A DNA stretch of 64,000 nt from Micromussa lordhowensis. Its lineage: Eukaryota > Cnidaria > Anthozoa > Scleractinia > Lobophylliidae. How positions within the stretch are numbered: the stretch's first letter is position 1; each line of letters opens with the position of its first letter. This document shows positions 48,349 through 61,712 of this stretch, in pieces. Location: positions 7,191,217 to 7,255,216 of the forward strand of contig OZ026595.1 in assembly GCA_964020085.1 (NCBI GenBank), given 5' to 3'. A program made the translations under genes and the position numbers. The notes below the pieces were generated by a model. That model searched no databases and was not told the DNA's origin. It saw nothing but the letters and a program-made list of their open reading frames with translations.

Positions 48349-48936
48349 GGCTGGTTGGCATAGTGCGAGATTTCGCGCAGCTCCGAAACTTTGCATGTGG
48401 ACCCGGACCGACCCCAGGAGTGCTTTGGTGCCATTAGTTTGCCAAGTTGCGACACGCGTCAAGCTCGGCTAACTAGTCAGCCAGCCGGCCACGCCTGGGG
48501 ATCTGCCGGGCTGGTTAGCATAGTGCAAGATTTTGCGCAGCTCCGATACTTCGCATTTGGACCCGGACCGACCCCGGGAGTGCTTTGGTGGTATTAGTTT
48601 GCAAAGTTGCGACGCGCGCAAAGTTCGCCTAATTAGCAAACGGGCTGGTTAGCATAGTGCGAGATTTCGCGCAGCTCCGAAACTTTGCATGTGGACCCGG
48701 ACCGACCCCAGGAGTGCTTTGGTGCCATTAGTTTGCCAAGTTGCGACACGCGTCAAGCTCGGCTAACTAGTCAGCCAGCCGGCCACGCCTGGGGATCTGC
48801 CGGGCTGGTTAGCATAGTGCGAGATTTCGCGCAGCTCCGATACTTCGCATTTGGACCCGGACCGACCCCGGGAGTGCTTTGGTGGTATTAGTTTGCAAAG
48901 TTGCGACGCGCGCAAAGTTCGCCTAATTAGCAAACG

Positions 48937-51900
48937 GGCTGGTTAGCATAGTGCGAGATTTTGAGCAGCTCCGAAACTTTGCATGTGGACCCGGACCGAC
49001 CCCAGGAGTGCTTTGGTGCCATTAGTTTGCCAAGTTGCGACACGCGTCAAGCTCGGCTAACTAGTCAGCCAGCCGGCCACGCCTGGGGATCTGCCGGGCT
49101 GGTTAGCATAGTGCGAGATTTCGCGCAGCTCCGATACTTCGCATTTGGACCCGGACCGACCCCGGGAGTGCTTTGGTGGTATTAGTTTGCAAAGTTGCGA
49201 CGCGCGCAAAGTTCGCCTAATTAGCAAACGGGCTGGTTAGCATAGTGCGAGATTTCGCGCAGCTCCAAAACTTTGCATGTGGACCCGGACCGACCCCAGG
49301 AGTGCTTTGGTGCCATTAGTTTGCCAAGTTGCGACACGCGTCAAGCTCGGCTAACTTGTCAGCCAGCCGGCCACGCCTGGGGATCTGCCGGGCTGGTTAG
49401 CATAGTGCGAGATTTCGCGCAGCTCCGATACTTCGCATTTGGACCCGGACCGACCCCGGGAGTGCTTTGGTGGTATTAGTTTGCAAAGTTGCGACGCACG
49501 CAAAGTTCGCCTAATTAGCAAACGGGCTGGTTAGCATAGTGCGAGATTTCACGCAGCTCCGAAACTTTGCATGTGGACCCGGACCGACCCCAGGAGTGCT
49601 TTGGTGCCATTAGTTTGCCAAGTTGCGACACGCGTCAAGCTCGGCTAACTAGGGAGCCAGCCGGCCACGCCTGGGGATCTGCCGGGCTGGTTAGCATAGT
49701 GCGAGATTTCGTGCAGCTCCGATACTTCGCATTTGGACCCGGACCGACCCCGGGAGTGCTTTGGTGGTATTAGTTTGCAAAGTTGCGACGCGCGCAAAGT
49801 TCGCCTAATTAGCAAACGGGCTGGTTAGCATAGTGCGAGATTTCGCGCAGCTCCGAAACTTTGCATGTGGACCCGGACCGACCCCAGGAGTGCTTTGGTG
49901 CCATTAGTTTGCCAAGTTGCGACACGCGTCAAGCTCGGCTAACTAGTCAGCCAGCCGGCCACGCCTGGGGATCTGCCGGGCTGGTTAGCATAGTGCGAGA
50001 TTTCGCGCAGCTCCGATACTTCGCATTTGGACCCGGAACGACCCTGGGAGTGCTTTGGTGGTATTAGTTTGCAAAGTTGCGACGCGCGCAAAGTTCGCCT
50101 AATTAGCAAACGGGCTGGTTAGCATAGTGCGAGATTTCGCGCAGCTCCGAAACTTTGCATGTGGACCCGGACCGACCCCAGGAGTGCTTTTGTGCCATTA
50201 GTTTGCCAAGTTGCGACACGCGTCAAGCTCGGCTAACTAGTCAGCCAGCCGGCCACGCCTGGGGATCTGCCGGGCTGGTTAGCATAGTGCGAGATTTTGC
50301 GCAGCTCCGATACTTCGCATTTGGACCCGGACCGACCCCGGGAGTGCTTTGGTGGTATTAGTTTGCAAAGTTGCGACGCGCGCAAAGTTTGCCTAATTAG
50401 CAAACGGGCTGGTTAGCATAGTGCGAGATTTCGCGCAGCTCCGAAACTTTGCATGTGGACCCGGACCGACCCCAGGAGTGCTTTGGTGCCATTAGTTTGC
50501 CAAGTTGCGACACGCGTCAAGCTCGGCTAACTAGTCAGCCAGCCGGCCACGCCTGGGGATCTGCCGGGCTGGTTAGCATAGTGCGAGATTTCGCGCAGCT
50601 CCGATACTTCGCATTTGGACCCGGACCGACCCCGGGAGTGCTTTGGTGGTATTAGTTTGCAAAGTTGCGACGCGCGCACAGTTCGCCTAATTAGCAAACG
50701 GGCTGGTTAGCATAGTGCGAGATTTCGCGCAGCTCCGAAACTTTGCATGTGGACCCGGACCGACCCCAGGAGTGCTTTGGTGCCATTAGTTTGCCAAGTT
50801 GCGACACGCGTCAAGCTCGGCTAACTAGTCAGCCAGCCGGCCACGCCTGGGGATCTGCCGGGCTGGTTAGCATAGTGCGAGATTTCGCGCAGCTCCGATA
50901 CTTCGCATTTGGACCCGGACCGACCCTGGGAGTGCTTTGGTGGTATTAGTTTGCAAAGTTGCGACGCGCGCAAAGTTCGCCTAATTAGCAAACGGGCTGG
51001 TTAGCATAGTGCGAGATTTCGCGCAGCTCCGAAACTTTGCATGTGGACCCGGACCGACCCCAGGAGTGCTTTTGTGCCATTAGTTTGCCAAGTTGCGACA
51101 CGCGTCAAGCTCGGCTAACTAGTCAGCCAGCCGGCCACGCCTGGGGATCTGCCGGGCTGGTTAGCATAGTGCGAGATTTCGCGCAGCTCCGATACTTCGC
51201 ATTTGGACCCGGACCGACCCCGGGAGTGCTTTGGTGGTATTAGTTTGCAAAGTTGCGACGCGCGCAAAGTTTGCCTAATTAGCAAACGGGCTGGTTAGCA
51301 TAGTGCGAGATTTCGCGCAGCTCCGAAACTTTGCATGTGGACCCGGACCGACCCCAGGAGTGCTTTGGTGCCATTAGTTTGCCAAGTTGCGACACGCGTC
51401 AAGCTCGGCTAACTAGTCAGCCAGCCGGCCACGCCTGGGGATCTGCCGGGCTGGTTAGCATAGTGCGAGATTTCGCGCAGCTCCGATACTTCGCATTTGG
51501 ACCCGGACCGACCCTGGGAGTTCTGTGGTGGTATTAGTTTGCAAAGTTGCGACGCGCGAAAAGTTCGCCTAATTAGCAAACGGGCTGGTTAGCATAGTGC
51601 GAGATTTCGCGCAGCTCCGAAACTTTGCATGTGGACCCGGACCGACCCCAGGAGTGCTTTGGTGCCATTAGTTTGCCAAGTTGCAACACGCGTCAAGCTC
51701 GGCTAACTAGTCAGCCAGCCGGCCACGCCTGGGGATCTGCCGGGCTGGTTAGCATAGTGCGAGATTTCGCGCAGCTCCGATACTTCGCATTTGGACCCGG
51801 ACCGACCCCGGGAGTGCTTTGGTGGTATTAGTATGCAAAGTTGCGACGCGCGCAAAGTTCGCCTAATTAGCAAACGGGCTGGTTAGCATAGTGCGAGATT

Positions 51901-53052
51901 TCGCGCAGCCCCGAAACTTTGCATGTGGACCCGGACCGACCCCAGGAGTGCTTTGGTGCCATTAGTTTGCCAAGTTGCGACACGCGTCAAGCTCGGCTAA
52001 CTAGTCAGCCAGCCGGCCAGGCCTGGGGATCTGCCGGGCTGGTTAGCATAGTGCGAGATTTCGCGCAGCTCCGATACTTCGCATTTGGACCCGGACCGAC
52101 CCCGAGAGTGCTTTGGTGGTATTAGTTTGCAAAGTTGCGACGCGCGCAAAGTTCGCCTAATTAGCAAACGGGCTGGTTAGCATAGTGCGAGATTTCGCGC
52201 AGCTCCGAAACTTTGCATGTGGACCCGGACCGACCCCAGGAGTGCTTTTGTGCCATTAGTTTGCCAAGTTGCGACACGCGTCAAGCTCGGCTAACTAGTC
52301 AGCCAGCCGGCCACGCCTGGGGATCTGCCGGGCTGGTTAGCATAGTGCGAGATTTCGCGCAGCTCCGATACTTCGCATTTGGACCCGGACCGACCCCGGG
52401 AGTGCTTTGGTGGTATTAGTTTGCAAAGTTGCGACGCGCGCAAAGTTTGCCTAATTAGCAAACGGGCTGGTTAGCATAGTGCGAGATTTCGCGCAGCTCC
52501 GAAACTTTGCATGTGGACCCGGACCGACCCCAGGAGTGCTTTGGTGCCATTAGTTTGCCAAGTTGCGACATGCGTCAAGCTCGGCTAACTAGTCAGCCAG
52601 CCGGCCACGCCTGGGGATCTGCCGGGCTGGTTAGCATAGTGCGAGATTTCGCGCAGCTCCGATACTTCGCATTTGGACCCGGACCGACCCCGGGAGTGCT
52701 TTGGTGGTATTAGTTTGCAAAGTTGCGACGCGCGCACAGTTCGCCTAATTAGCAAACGGGCTGGTTAGCATAGTGCGAGATTTCGCGCAGCTCCGAAACT
52801 TTGCATGTGGACCCGGACCGACCCCAGGAGTGCTTTGGTGCCATTAGTTTGCCAAGTTGCGACACGCGTCAAGCTCGGCTAACTAGTCAGCCAGCCGGCC
52901 ACGCCTGGGGATCTGCCGGGCTGGTTAGCATAGTGCGAGATTTCGCGCAGCTCCGATACTTCGCATTTGGACCCGGACCGACCCCGGGAGTGCTTTGGTG
53001 GTATTAGTTTGCAAAGTTGCGACGCGCGCAAAGTTCGCCTAATTAGCAAACG
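48937..53052 (+). repeat. 14-unit block, copy 1 (mate 5292 bp away)
   Basis: Order: consensus following gcgagatttt; ctaacttgtcag; agggag; ggaacgaccctggg; cttttgtgcc; near-consensus with gcgcacag; accctggg; cttttgtgcc; accctgggagttctgtgg with gcgcgaaaag; gcaacacg with tagtatgcaaag; gccaggcctg with cccgagag; cttttgtgcc; gcgcacag; consensus. The rare gagttctgtgg occurs only here (near 51518) and in the mate. Confidence 0.88.
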
Positions 53053-53346
53053 GGCTGGTTAGCATAGTGCGAGATTTCGCTCAGCTCCGAAACTTTGCAT
53101 GTGGACCCGGACCGACCCCAGGAGTGCTTTGGTGCCATTAGTTTGCCAAGTTGCGACACGCGTCAAGCTCGGCTAACTAGTCAGCCAGCCGGCCACGCCT
53201 GGGGATCTGCCGGGCTGGTTAGCATAGTGCGAGATTTCGCGCAGCTCCGATACTTCGCATTTGGACCCGGACCGACCCCGGGAGTGCTTTGGTGGTATTA
53301 GTTTGCAAAGTTGCGACGCGCGCAAAGTTCGCCTAATTAGCAAACG

Positions 53347-55110
53347 GGCTGGTTAGCATAGTGCGAGATTTTGCGCAGCTCCGAAACTTTGCATGTGGAC
53401 CCGGACCGACCCCAGGAGTGCTTTGGTGCCATTAGTTTGCCAAGTTGCGACACGCGTCAAGCTCGGCTAACTAGTCAGCCAGCCGGCCACGCCTGGGGAT
53501 CTGCCGGGCTGGTTAGCATAGTGCGAGATTTCGCGCAGCTCCGATACTTCGCATTTGGACCCGGACCGACCCCGGGAGTGCTTTGGTGGTATTAGTTTGC
53601 AAAGTTGCGACGCGCGCAAAGTTCGCCTAATTAGCAAACGGGCTGGTTAGCATAGTGCGAGATTTCGCGCAGCTCCAAAACTTTGCATGTGGACCCGGAC
53701 CGACCCCAGGAGTGCTTTGGTGCCATTAGTTTGCCAAGTTGCGACACGCGTCAAGCTCGGCTAACTTGTCAGCCAGCCGGCCACGCCTGGGGATCTGCCG
53801 GGCTGGTTAGCATAGTGCGAGATTTCGCGCAGCTCCGATACTTCGCATTTGGACCCGGACCGACCCCGGGAGTGCTTTGGTGGTATTAGTTTGCAAAGTT
53901 GCGACGCACGCAAAGTTCGCCTAATTAGCAAACGGGCTGGTTAGCATAGTGCGAGATTTCACGCAGCTCCGAAACTTTGCATGTGGACCCGGACCGACCC
54001 CAGGAGTGCTTTGGTGCCATTAGTTTGCCAAGTTGCGACACGCGTCAAGCTCGGCTAACTAGGGAGCCAGCCGGCCACGCCTGGGGATCTGCCGGGCTGG
54101 TTAGCATAGTGCGAGATTTCGTGCAGCTCCGATACTTCGCATTTGGACCCGGACCGACCCCGGGAGTGCTTTGGTGGTATTAGTTTGCAAAGTTGCGACG
54201 CGCGCAAAGTTCGCCTAATTAGCAAACGGGCTGGTTAGCATAGTGCGAGATTTTGCGCAGCTCCGAAACTTTGCATGTGGACCCGGACCGACCCCAGGAG
54301 TGCTTTGGTGCCATTAGTTTGCCAAGTTGCGACACGCGTCAAGCTCGGCTAACTAGTCAGCCAGCCGGCCACGCCTGGGGATCTGCCGGGCTGGTTAGCA
54401 TAGTGCGAGATTTCGCGCAGCTCCTATACTTCGCATTTGGACCCGGACCGACCCCGGGAGTGCTTTGGTGGTATTAGTTTGCAAAGTTGCGACGCGCGCA
54501 AAGTTCGCCTAATTAGCAAACGGGCTGGTTAGCATAGTGCGAGATTTCGCGCAGCTCCAAAACTTTGCATGTGGACCCGGACCGACCCCAGGAGTGCTTT
54601 GGTGCCATTAGTTTGCCAAGTTGCGACACGCGTCAAGCTCGGCTAACTTGTCAGCCAGCCGGCCACGCCTGGGGATCTGCCGGGCTGGTTAGCATAGTGC
54701 GAGATTTCGCGCAGCTCCGATACTTCGCATTTGGACCCGGACCGACCCCGGGAGTGCTTTGGTGGTATTAGTTTGCAAAGTTGCGACGCACGCAAAGTTC
54801 GCCTAATTAGCAAACGGGCTGGTTAGCATAGTGCGAGATTTCACGCAGCTCCGAAACTTTGCATGTGGACCCGGACCGACCCCAGGAGTGCTTTGGTGCC
54901 ATTAGTTTGCCAAGTTGCGACACGCGTCAAGCTCGGCTAACTAGGGAGCCAGCCGGCCACGCCTGGGGATCTGCCGGGCTGGTTAGCATAGTGCGAGATT
55001 TCGTGCAGCTCCGATACTTCGCATTTGGACCCGGACCGACCCCGGGAGTGCTTTGGTGGTATTAGTTTGCAAAGTTGTGACGCGCGCAAAGTTCGCCTAA
55101 TTAGCAAACG
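53347..55110 (+). repeat. 3-unit HOR (882 bp), two tandem copies
   Basis: Copies at 53347-54228 and 54229-55110. Order: consensus following gcgagattttgcgcag; gctccaaaac with ctaacttgtcag; agggag with tttcgtgcag. The second copy is also the start of the 14-unit block, so the two duplications overlap in history. Confidence 0.85.
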
Positions 55111-58100
55111 GGCTGGTTAGCATAGTGCGAGATTTCGCGCAGCTCCGAAACTTTGCATGTGGACCCGGACCGACCCCAGGAGTGCTTTGGTGCCATTAGT
55201 TTGCCAAGTTGCGACACGCGTCAAGCTCGGCTAACTAGTCAGCCAGCCGGCCACGCCTGGGGATCTGCCGGGCTGGTTAGCATAGTGCGAGATTTCGCGC
55301 AGCTCCGATACTTCGCATTTGGACCCGGAACGACCCTGGGAGTGCTTTGGTGGTATTAGTTTGCAAAGTTGCGACGCGCGCAAAGTTCGCCTAATTAGCA
55401 AACGGGCTGGTTAGCATAGTGCGAGATTTCGCGCAGCTCCGAAACTTTGCATGTGGACCCGGACCGACCCCAGGAGTGCTTTTGTGCCATTAGTTTGCCA
55501 AGTTGCGACACGCGTCAAGCTCGGCTAACTAGTCAGCCAGCCGGCCACGCCTGGGGATCTGCCGGGCTGGTTAGCATAGTGCGAGATTTCGCGCAGCTCC
55601 GATACTTCGCATTTGGACCCGGACCGACCCCGGGAGTGCTTTGGTGGTATTAGTTTGCAAAGTTGCGACGCGCGCAAAGTTTGCCTAATTAGCAAACGGG
55701 CTGGTTAGCATAGTGCGAGATTTCGCGCAGCTCCGAAACTTTGCATGTGGACCCGGACCGACCCCAGGAGTGCTTTGGTGCCATTAGTTTGCCAAGTTGC
55801 GACACGCGTCAAGCTCGGCTAACTAGTCAGCCAGCCGGCCACGCCTGGGGATCTGCCGGGCTGGTTAGCATAGTGCGAGATTTCGCGCAGCTGCGATACT
55901 TCGCATTTGGACCCGGACCGACCCCGGGAGTGCTTTGGTGGTATTAGTTTGCAAAGTTGCGACGCGCGCACAGTTCGCCTAATTAGCAAACGGGCTGGTT
56001 AGCATAGTGAGAGATTTCGCGCAGCTCCGAAACTTTGCATGTGGACCCGGACCGACCCCAGGAGTGCTTTGGTGCCATTAGTTTGCCAAGTTGCGACACG
56101 CGTCAAGCTCGGCTAACTAGTCAGCCAGCCGGCCACGCCTGGGGATCTGCCGGGCTGGTTAGCATAGTGCGAGATTTCGCGCAGCTCCGATACTTCGCAT
56201 TTGGACCCGGACCGACCCTGGGAGTGCTTTGGTGGTATTAGTTTGCAAAGTTGCGACGCGCGCAAAGTTCGCCTAATTAGCAAACGGGCTGGTTAGCATA
56301 GTGCGAGATTTCGCGCAGCTCCGAAACTTTGCATGTGGACCCGGACCGACCCCAGGAGTGCTTTTGTGCCATTAGTTTGCCAAGTTGCGACACGCGTCAA
56401 GCTCGGCTAACTAGTCAGCCAGCCGGCCACGCCTGGGGATCTGCCGGGCTGGTTAGCATAGTGCGAGATTTCGCGCAGCTCCGATACTTCGCATTTGGAC
56501 CCGGACCGACCCCGGGAGTGCTTTGGTGGTATTAGTTTGCAAAGTTGCGACGCGCGCAAAGTTTGCCTAATTAGCAAACGGGCTGGTTAGCATAGTGCGA
56601 GATTTCGCGCAGCTCCGAAACTTTGCATGTGGACCCGGACCGACCCCAGGAGTGCTTTGGTGCCATTAGTTTGCCAAGTTGCGACACGCGTCAAGCTCGG
56701 CTAACTAGTCAGCCAGCCGGCCACGCCTGGGGATCTGCCGGGCTGGTTAGCATAGTGCGAGATTTCGCGCAGCTCCGATACTTCGCATTTGGACCCGGAC
56801 CGACCCTGGGAGTTCTGTGGTGGTATTAGTTTGCAAAGTTGCGACGCGCGAAAAGTTCGCCTAATTAGCAAACGGGCTGGTTAGCATAGTGCGAGATTTC
56901 GCGCAGCTCCGAAACTTTGCATGTGGACCCGGACCGACCCCAGGAGTGCTTTGGTGCCATTAGTTTGCCAAGTTGCAACACGCGTCAAGCTCGGCTAACT
57001 AGTCAGCCAGCCGGCCACGCCTGGGGATCTGCCGGGCTGGTTAGCATAGTGCGAGATTTCGCACAGCTCCGATACTTCGCATTTGGACCCGGACCGACCC
57101 CGGGAGTGCTTTGGTGGTATTAGTATGCAAAGTTGCGACGCGCGCAAAGTTCGCCTAATTAGCAAACGGGCTGGTTAGCATAGTGCGAGATTTCGCGCAG
57201 CCCCGAAACTTTGCATGTGGACCCGGACCGACCCCAGGAGTGCTTTGGTGCCATTAGTTTGCCAAGTTGCGACACGCGTCAAGCTCGGCTAACTAGTCAG
57301 CCAGCCGGCCAGGCCTGGGGATCTGCCGGGCTGGTTAGCATAGTGCGAGATTTCGCGCAGCTCCGATACTTCGCATTTGGACCCGGACCGACCCCGAGAG
57401 TGCTTTGGTGGTATTAGTTTGCAAAGTTGCGACGCGCGCAAAGTTCGCCTAATTAGCAAACGGGCTGGTTAGCATAGTGCGAGATTTCGCGCAGCTCCGA
57501 AACTTTGCATGTGGACCCGGACCGACCCCAGGAGTGCTTTTGTGCCATTAGTTTGCCAAGTTGCGACACGCGTCAAGCTCGGCTAACTAGTCAGCCAGCC
57601 GGCCACGCCTGGGGATCTGCCGGGCTGGTTAGCATAGTGCGAGATTTCGCGCAGCTCCGATACTTCGCATTTGGACCCGGACCGACCCCGGGAGTGCTTT
57701 GGTGGTATTAGTTTGCAAAGTTGCGACGCGCGCAAAGTTTGCCTAATTAGCAAACGGGCTGGTTAGCATAGTGCGAGATTTCGCGCAGCTCCGAAACTTT
57801 GCATGTGGACCCGGACCGACCCCAGGAGTGCTTTGGTGCCATTAGTTTGCCAAGTTGCGACACGCGTCAAGCTCGGCTAACTAGTCAGCCAGCCGGCCAC
57901 GCCTGGGGATCTGCCGGGCTGGTTAGCATAGTGCGAGATTTCGCGCAGCTCCGATACTTCGCATTTGGACCCGGACCGACCCCGGGAGTGCTTTGGTGGT
58001 ATTAGTTTGCAAAGTTGCGACGCGCGCACAGTTCGCCTAATTAGCAAACGGGCTGGTTAGCATAGTGCGAGATTTCGCGCAGCTCCGAAACTTTGCATGT

Positions 58101-58344
58101 GGACCCGGACCGACCCCAGGAGTGCTTTGGTGCCATTAGTTTGCCAAGTTGCGACACGCGTCAAGCTCGGCTACCTAGTCAGCCAGCCGGCCACGCCTGG
58201 GGATCTGCCGGGCTGGTTAGCATAGTGCGAGATTTCGCGCAGCTCCGATACTTCGCATTTGGACCCGGACCGACCCCGGGAGTGCTTTGGTGGTATTAGT
58301 TTGCAAAGTTGCGACGCGCGCAAAGTTTGCCTAATTAGCAAACG
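54229..58344 (+). repeat. 14-unit block, copy 2 (offset 5292 bp)
   Basis: Mate of 48937-53052 at exactly 18 periods, with the same 14-unit order and the rare gagttctgtgg near 56810. Private changes include gctcctatac near 54422, agttgtgac near 55076, gctgcgatac near 55891, gtgagagat near 56009 and gctacctag near 58172. Confidence 0.88.
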
Positions 58345-59226
58345 GGCTGGTTAGCATAGTGCGAGATTTCGCGCAGCTCCGAAACTTTGCATGTGGACCC
58401 GGACCGACCCCAGGAGTGCTTTGGTGCCATTAGTTTGCCAAGTTGCGACACGCGTCAAGCTCGGCTAACTAGTCAGCCAGCCGGCCACGCCTGGGGATCT
58501 GCCGGGCTGGTTAACATAGTGCGAGATTTCGCGCAGCTCCGATACTTCGCATTTGGACCCGGACCGACCCTGGGAGTTCTTTGGTGGTATTAGTTTGCAA
58601 AGTTGCGACGCGCGAAAAGTTTGCCTAATTAGCAAACGGGCTGGTTAGCATAGTGCGAGATTTCGCGCAGCTCCGAAACTTTGCATGTGGACCCGGACCG
58701 ACCCCAGGAGTGCTTTGGTGCCATTAGTTTGCCAAGTTGCAACACGCGTCAAGCTCGGCTAACTAGTCAGCCAGCCGGCCACGCCTGGGGATCTGCCGGG
58801 CTGGTTAGCATAGTGCGAGATTTCGCGCAGCTCCGATACTTCACATTTGGACCCGGACCGACCCCGGGAGTGCTTTGGTGGTATTAGTTTGCAAAGTTGC
58901 GACGCGTGCAAAGTTCGCCTAATTAGCAAACGGGCTGGTTAGCATAGTGCGAGATTTCGCGCAGCTCCGAAACTTTGCATGTGGACCCGGACCGACCCCA
59001 GGAGTGCTTTGGTGCCATTAGTTTGCCAAGTTGCGACACGCGTCAAGCTCGGCTAACTAGTCAGCCAGCCGGCCACGCCTGGGGATCTGCCGGGCTGGTT
59101 AGCATAGTGCGAGATTTCGCGCAGCTCCGATACTTCGCATTTAGACCCGGACCGACCCCGGGAGTGCTTTGGTGGTATTAGTATGCAAAGTTGCGACGCG
59201 CGCAAAGTTCGCCTAATTAGCAAACG

Positions 59227-59360
59227 GGCTGGTTAGCATAGTGCGAGATTTCGCGCAGCTCCGATACTTCGCATTTGGACCCGGACCGACCCTGGGAGTG
59301 CTTTGGTGGTATTAGTTTGCAAAGTTGCGACGCGCGCAAAGTTCGCCTAATTAGCAAATG
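59227..59360 (+). repeat. Orphan half-unit B (B-B junction at 59226/59227)
   Basis: Half-unit B at 59093-59226 is followed directly by a second B (59227-59360), then by a normal A at 59361. This is the only break in A/B alternation in the window; landmark spacing is 428 bp, equal to 588 minus 160. The orphan B carries the accctggg mark, which in neighbouring cycles belongs to the unit just before the cttttgtgcc unit found here. An A half has therefore been lost from an accctggg dimer by exchange between the homologous starts of A and B. Confidence 0.93.
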
Positions 59361-61712
59361 GGCTGGTTAGCATAGTGCGAGATTTCGCGCAGCTCCGAAA
59401 CTTTGCATGTGGACCCGGACCGACCCCAGGAGTGCTTTTGTGCCATTAGTTTGCCAAGTTGCGACACGCGTCAAGCTCGGCTAACTAGTCAGCCAGCCGG
59501 CCACGCCTGGGGATCTGCCGGGCTGGTTAGCATAGTGCGAGATTTCGCGCAGCTCCGATACTTCGCATTTGGACCCGGACCGACCCCGGGAGTGCTTTGG
59601 TGGTATTAGTTTGCAAAGTTGCGACGCGCGCAAAGTTTGCCTAATTAGCAAACGGGCTGGTTAGCATAGTGCGAGATTTCGCGCAGCTCCGAAACTTTGC
59701 ATGTGGACCCGGACCGACCCCAGGAGTGCTTTGGTGCCATTAGTTTGCCAAGTTGCGACACGCGTCAAGCTCGGCTAACTAGTCAGCCAGCCGGCCACGC
59801 CTGGGGATCTGCCGGGCTGGTTAACATAGTGCGAGATTTCGCGCAGCTCCGATACTTCGCATTTGGACCCGGACCGACCCTGGGAGTTCTTTGGTGGTAT
59901 TAGTTTGCAAAGTTGCGACGCGCGAAAAGTTCGCCTAATTAGCAAACGGGCTGGTTAGCATAGTGCGAGATTTCGCGCAGCTCCGAAACTTTGCATGTGG
60001 ACCCGGACCGACCCCAGGAGTGCTTTGGTGCCATTAGTTTGCCAAGTTGCAACACGCGTCAACCTCGGCTAACTAGTCAGCCAGCCGGCCACGCCTGGGG
60101 ATCTGCCGGGCTGGTTAGCATAGTGCGAGATTTCGCGCAGCTCCGATACTTCGCATTTGGACCCGGACCGACCCCGGGAGTGCTTTGGTGGTATTAGTTT
60201 GCAAAGTTGCGACGCGTGCAAAGTTCGCCTAATTAGCAAACGGGCTGGTTAGCATAGTGCGAGATTTCGCGCAGCTCCGAAACTTTGCATGTGGACCCGG
60301 ACCGACCCCAGGAGTGCTTTGGTGCCATTAGTTTGCCAAGTTGCGACACGCGTCAAGCTCGGCTAACTAGTCAGCCAGCCGGCCACGCCTGGGGATCTGC
60401 CGGGCTGGTTAGCATAGTGCGAGATTTCGCGCAGCTCCGATACTTCGCATTTGGACCCGGACCGACCCTGGGAGTGCTTTGGTGGTATTAGTTTGCAAAG
60501 TTGCGACGCGCGCAAAGTTCGCCTAATTAGCAAACGGGCTGGTTAGCATAGTGCGAGATTTCGCGCAGCTCCGAAACTTTGCATGTGGACCCGGACCGAC
60601 CCCAGGAGTGCTTTTGTGCCATTAGTTTGCCAAGTTGCGACACGCGTCAAGCTCGGCTAACTAGTCAGCCAGCCGGCCACGCCTGGGGATCTGCCGGGCT
60701 GGTTAGCATAGTGCGAGATTTCGCGCAGCTCCGATACTTCGCATTTGGACCCGGACCGACCCCGGGAGTTCTTTGGTGGTATTAGTTTGCAAAGTTGCGA
60801 CGCGCGCAAAGTTTGCCTAATTAGCAAACGGGCTGGTTAGCATAGTGCGAGATTTCGCGCAGCTCCGAAACTTTGCGTGTGGACCCGGACCGACCCCAGG
60901 AGTGCTTTGGTGCCATTAGTTTGCCAAGTTGCGACACGCGTCAAGCTCGGCTAACTAGTCAGCCAGCCGGCCACGCCTGGGGATCTGCCGGGCTGGTTAA
61001 CATAGTGCGAGATTTCGCGCAGCTCCGATACTTCGCATTTGGACCCGGACCGACCCTGGGAGTTCTTTGGTGGTATTAGTTTGCAAAGTTGCGACGCGCG
61101 AAAAGTTCGCCTAATTAGCAAACGGGCTGGTTAGCATAGTGCGAGATTTCGCGCAGCTCCGAAACTTTGCATGTGGACCCGGACCGACCCCAGGAGTGCT
61201 TTGGTGCCATTAGTTTGCCAAGTTGCAACACGCGTCAAGCTCGGCTAACTAGTCAGCCAGCCGGCCACGCCTGGGGATCTGCCGGGCTGGTTAGCATAGT
61301 GCGAGATTTCGCGCAGCTCCGATACTTCGCATTTGGACCCGGACCGACCCCGGGAGTGCTTTGGTGGTATTAGTTTGCAAAGTTGCGACGCGTGCAAAGT
61401 TCGCCTAATTAGCAAACGGGCTGGTTAGCATAGTGCGAGATTTCGCGCAGCTCCGAAACTTTGCATGTGGACCCGGACCGACCCCAGGAGTGCTTTGGTG
61501 CCATTAGTTTGCCAAGTTGCAACACGCGTCAAGCTCGGCTAACTAGTCAGCCAGCCGGCCACGCCTGGGGATCTGCCGGGCTGGTTAGCATAGTGCGAGA
61601 TTTCGCGCAGCTCCGATACTTCGCATTTGGACCCGGACCGACCCCGGGAGTGCTTTGGTGGTATTAGTATGCAAAGTTGCGACGCGCGCAAAGTTCGCCT
61701 AATTAGCAAACG
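59361..61712 (+). repeat. 4-unit HOR (1176 bp) of the right end, two copies
   Basis: Cycles at 59361-60536 and 60537-61712. Order: cttttgtgcc/aagtttgcct; ggttaacatag with accctgggagttcttt and gcgcgaaaag; gcaacacg with gcgtgcaaag; then accctggg in the first cycle, or a second gcaacacg unit with tagtatgcaaag in the second cycle. A related cycle resumes at 62595. The family shares marks with the 48-58 kb block but in a tighter order. Confidence 0.83.
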
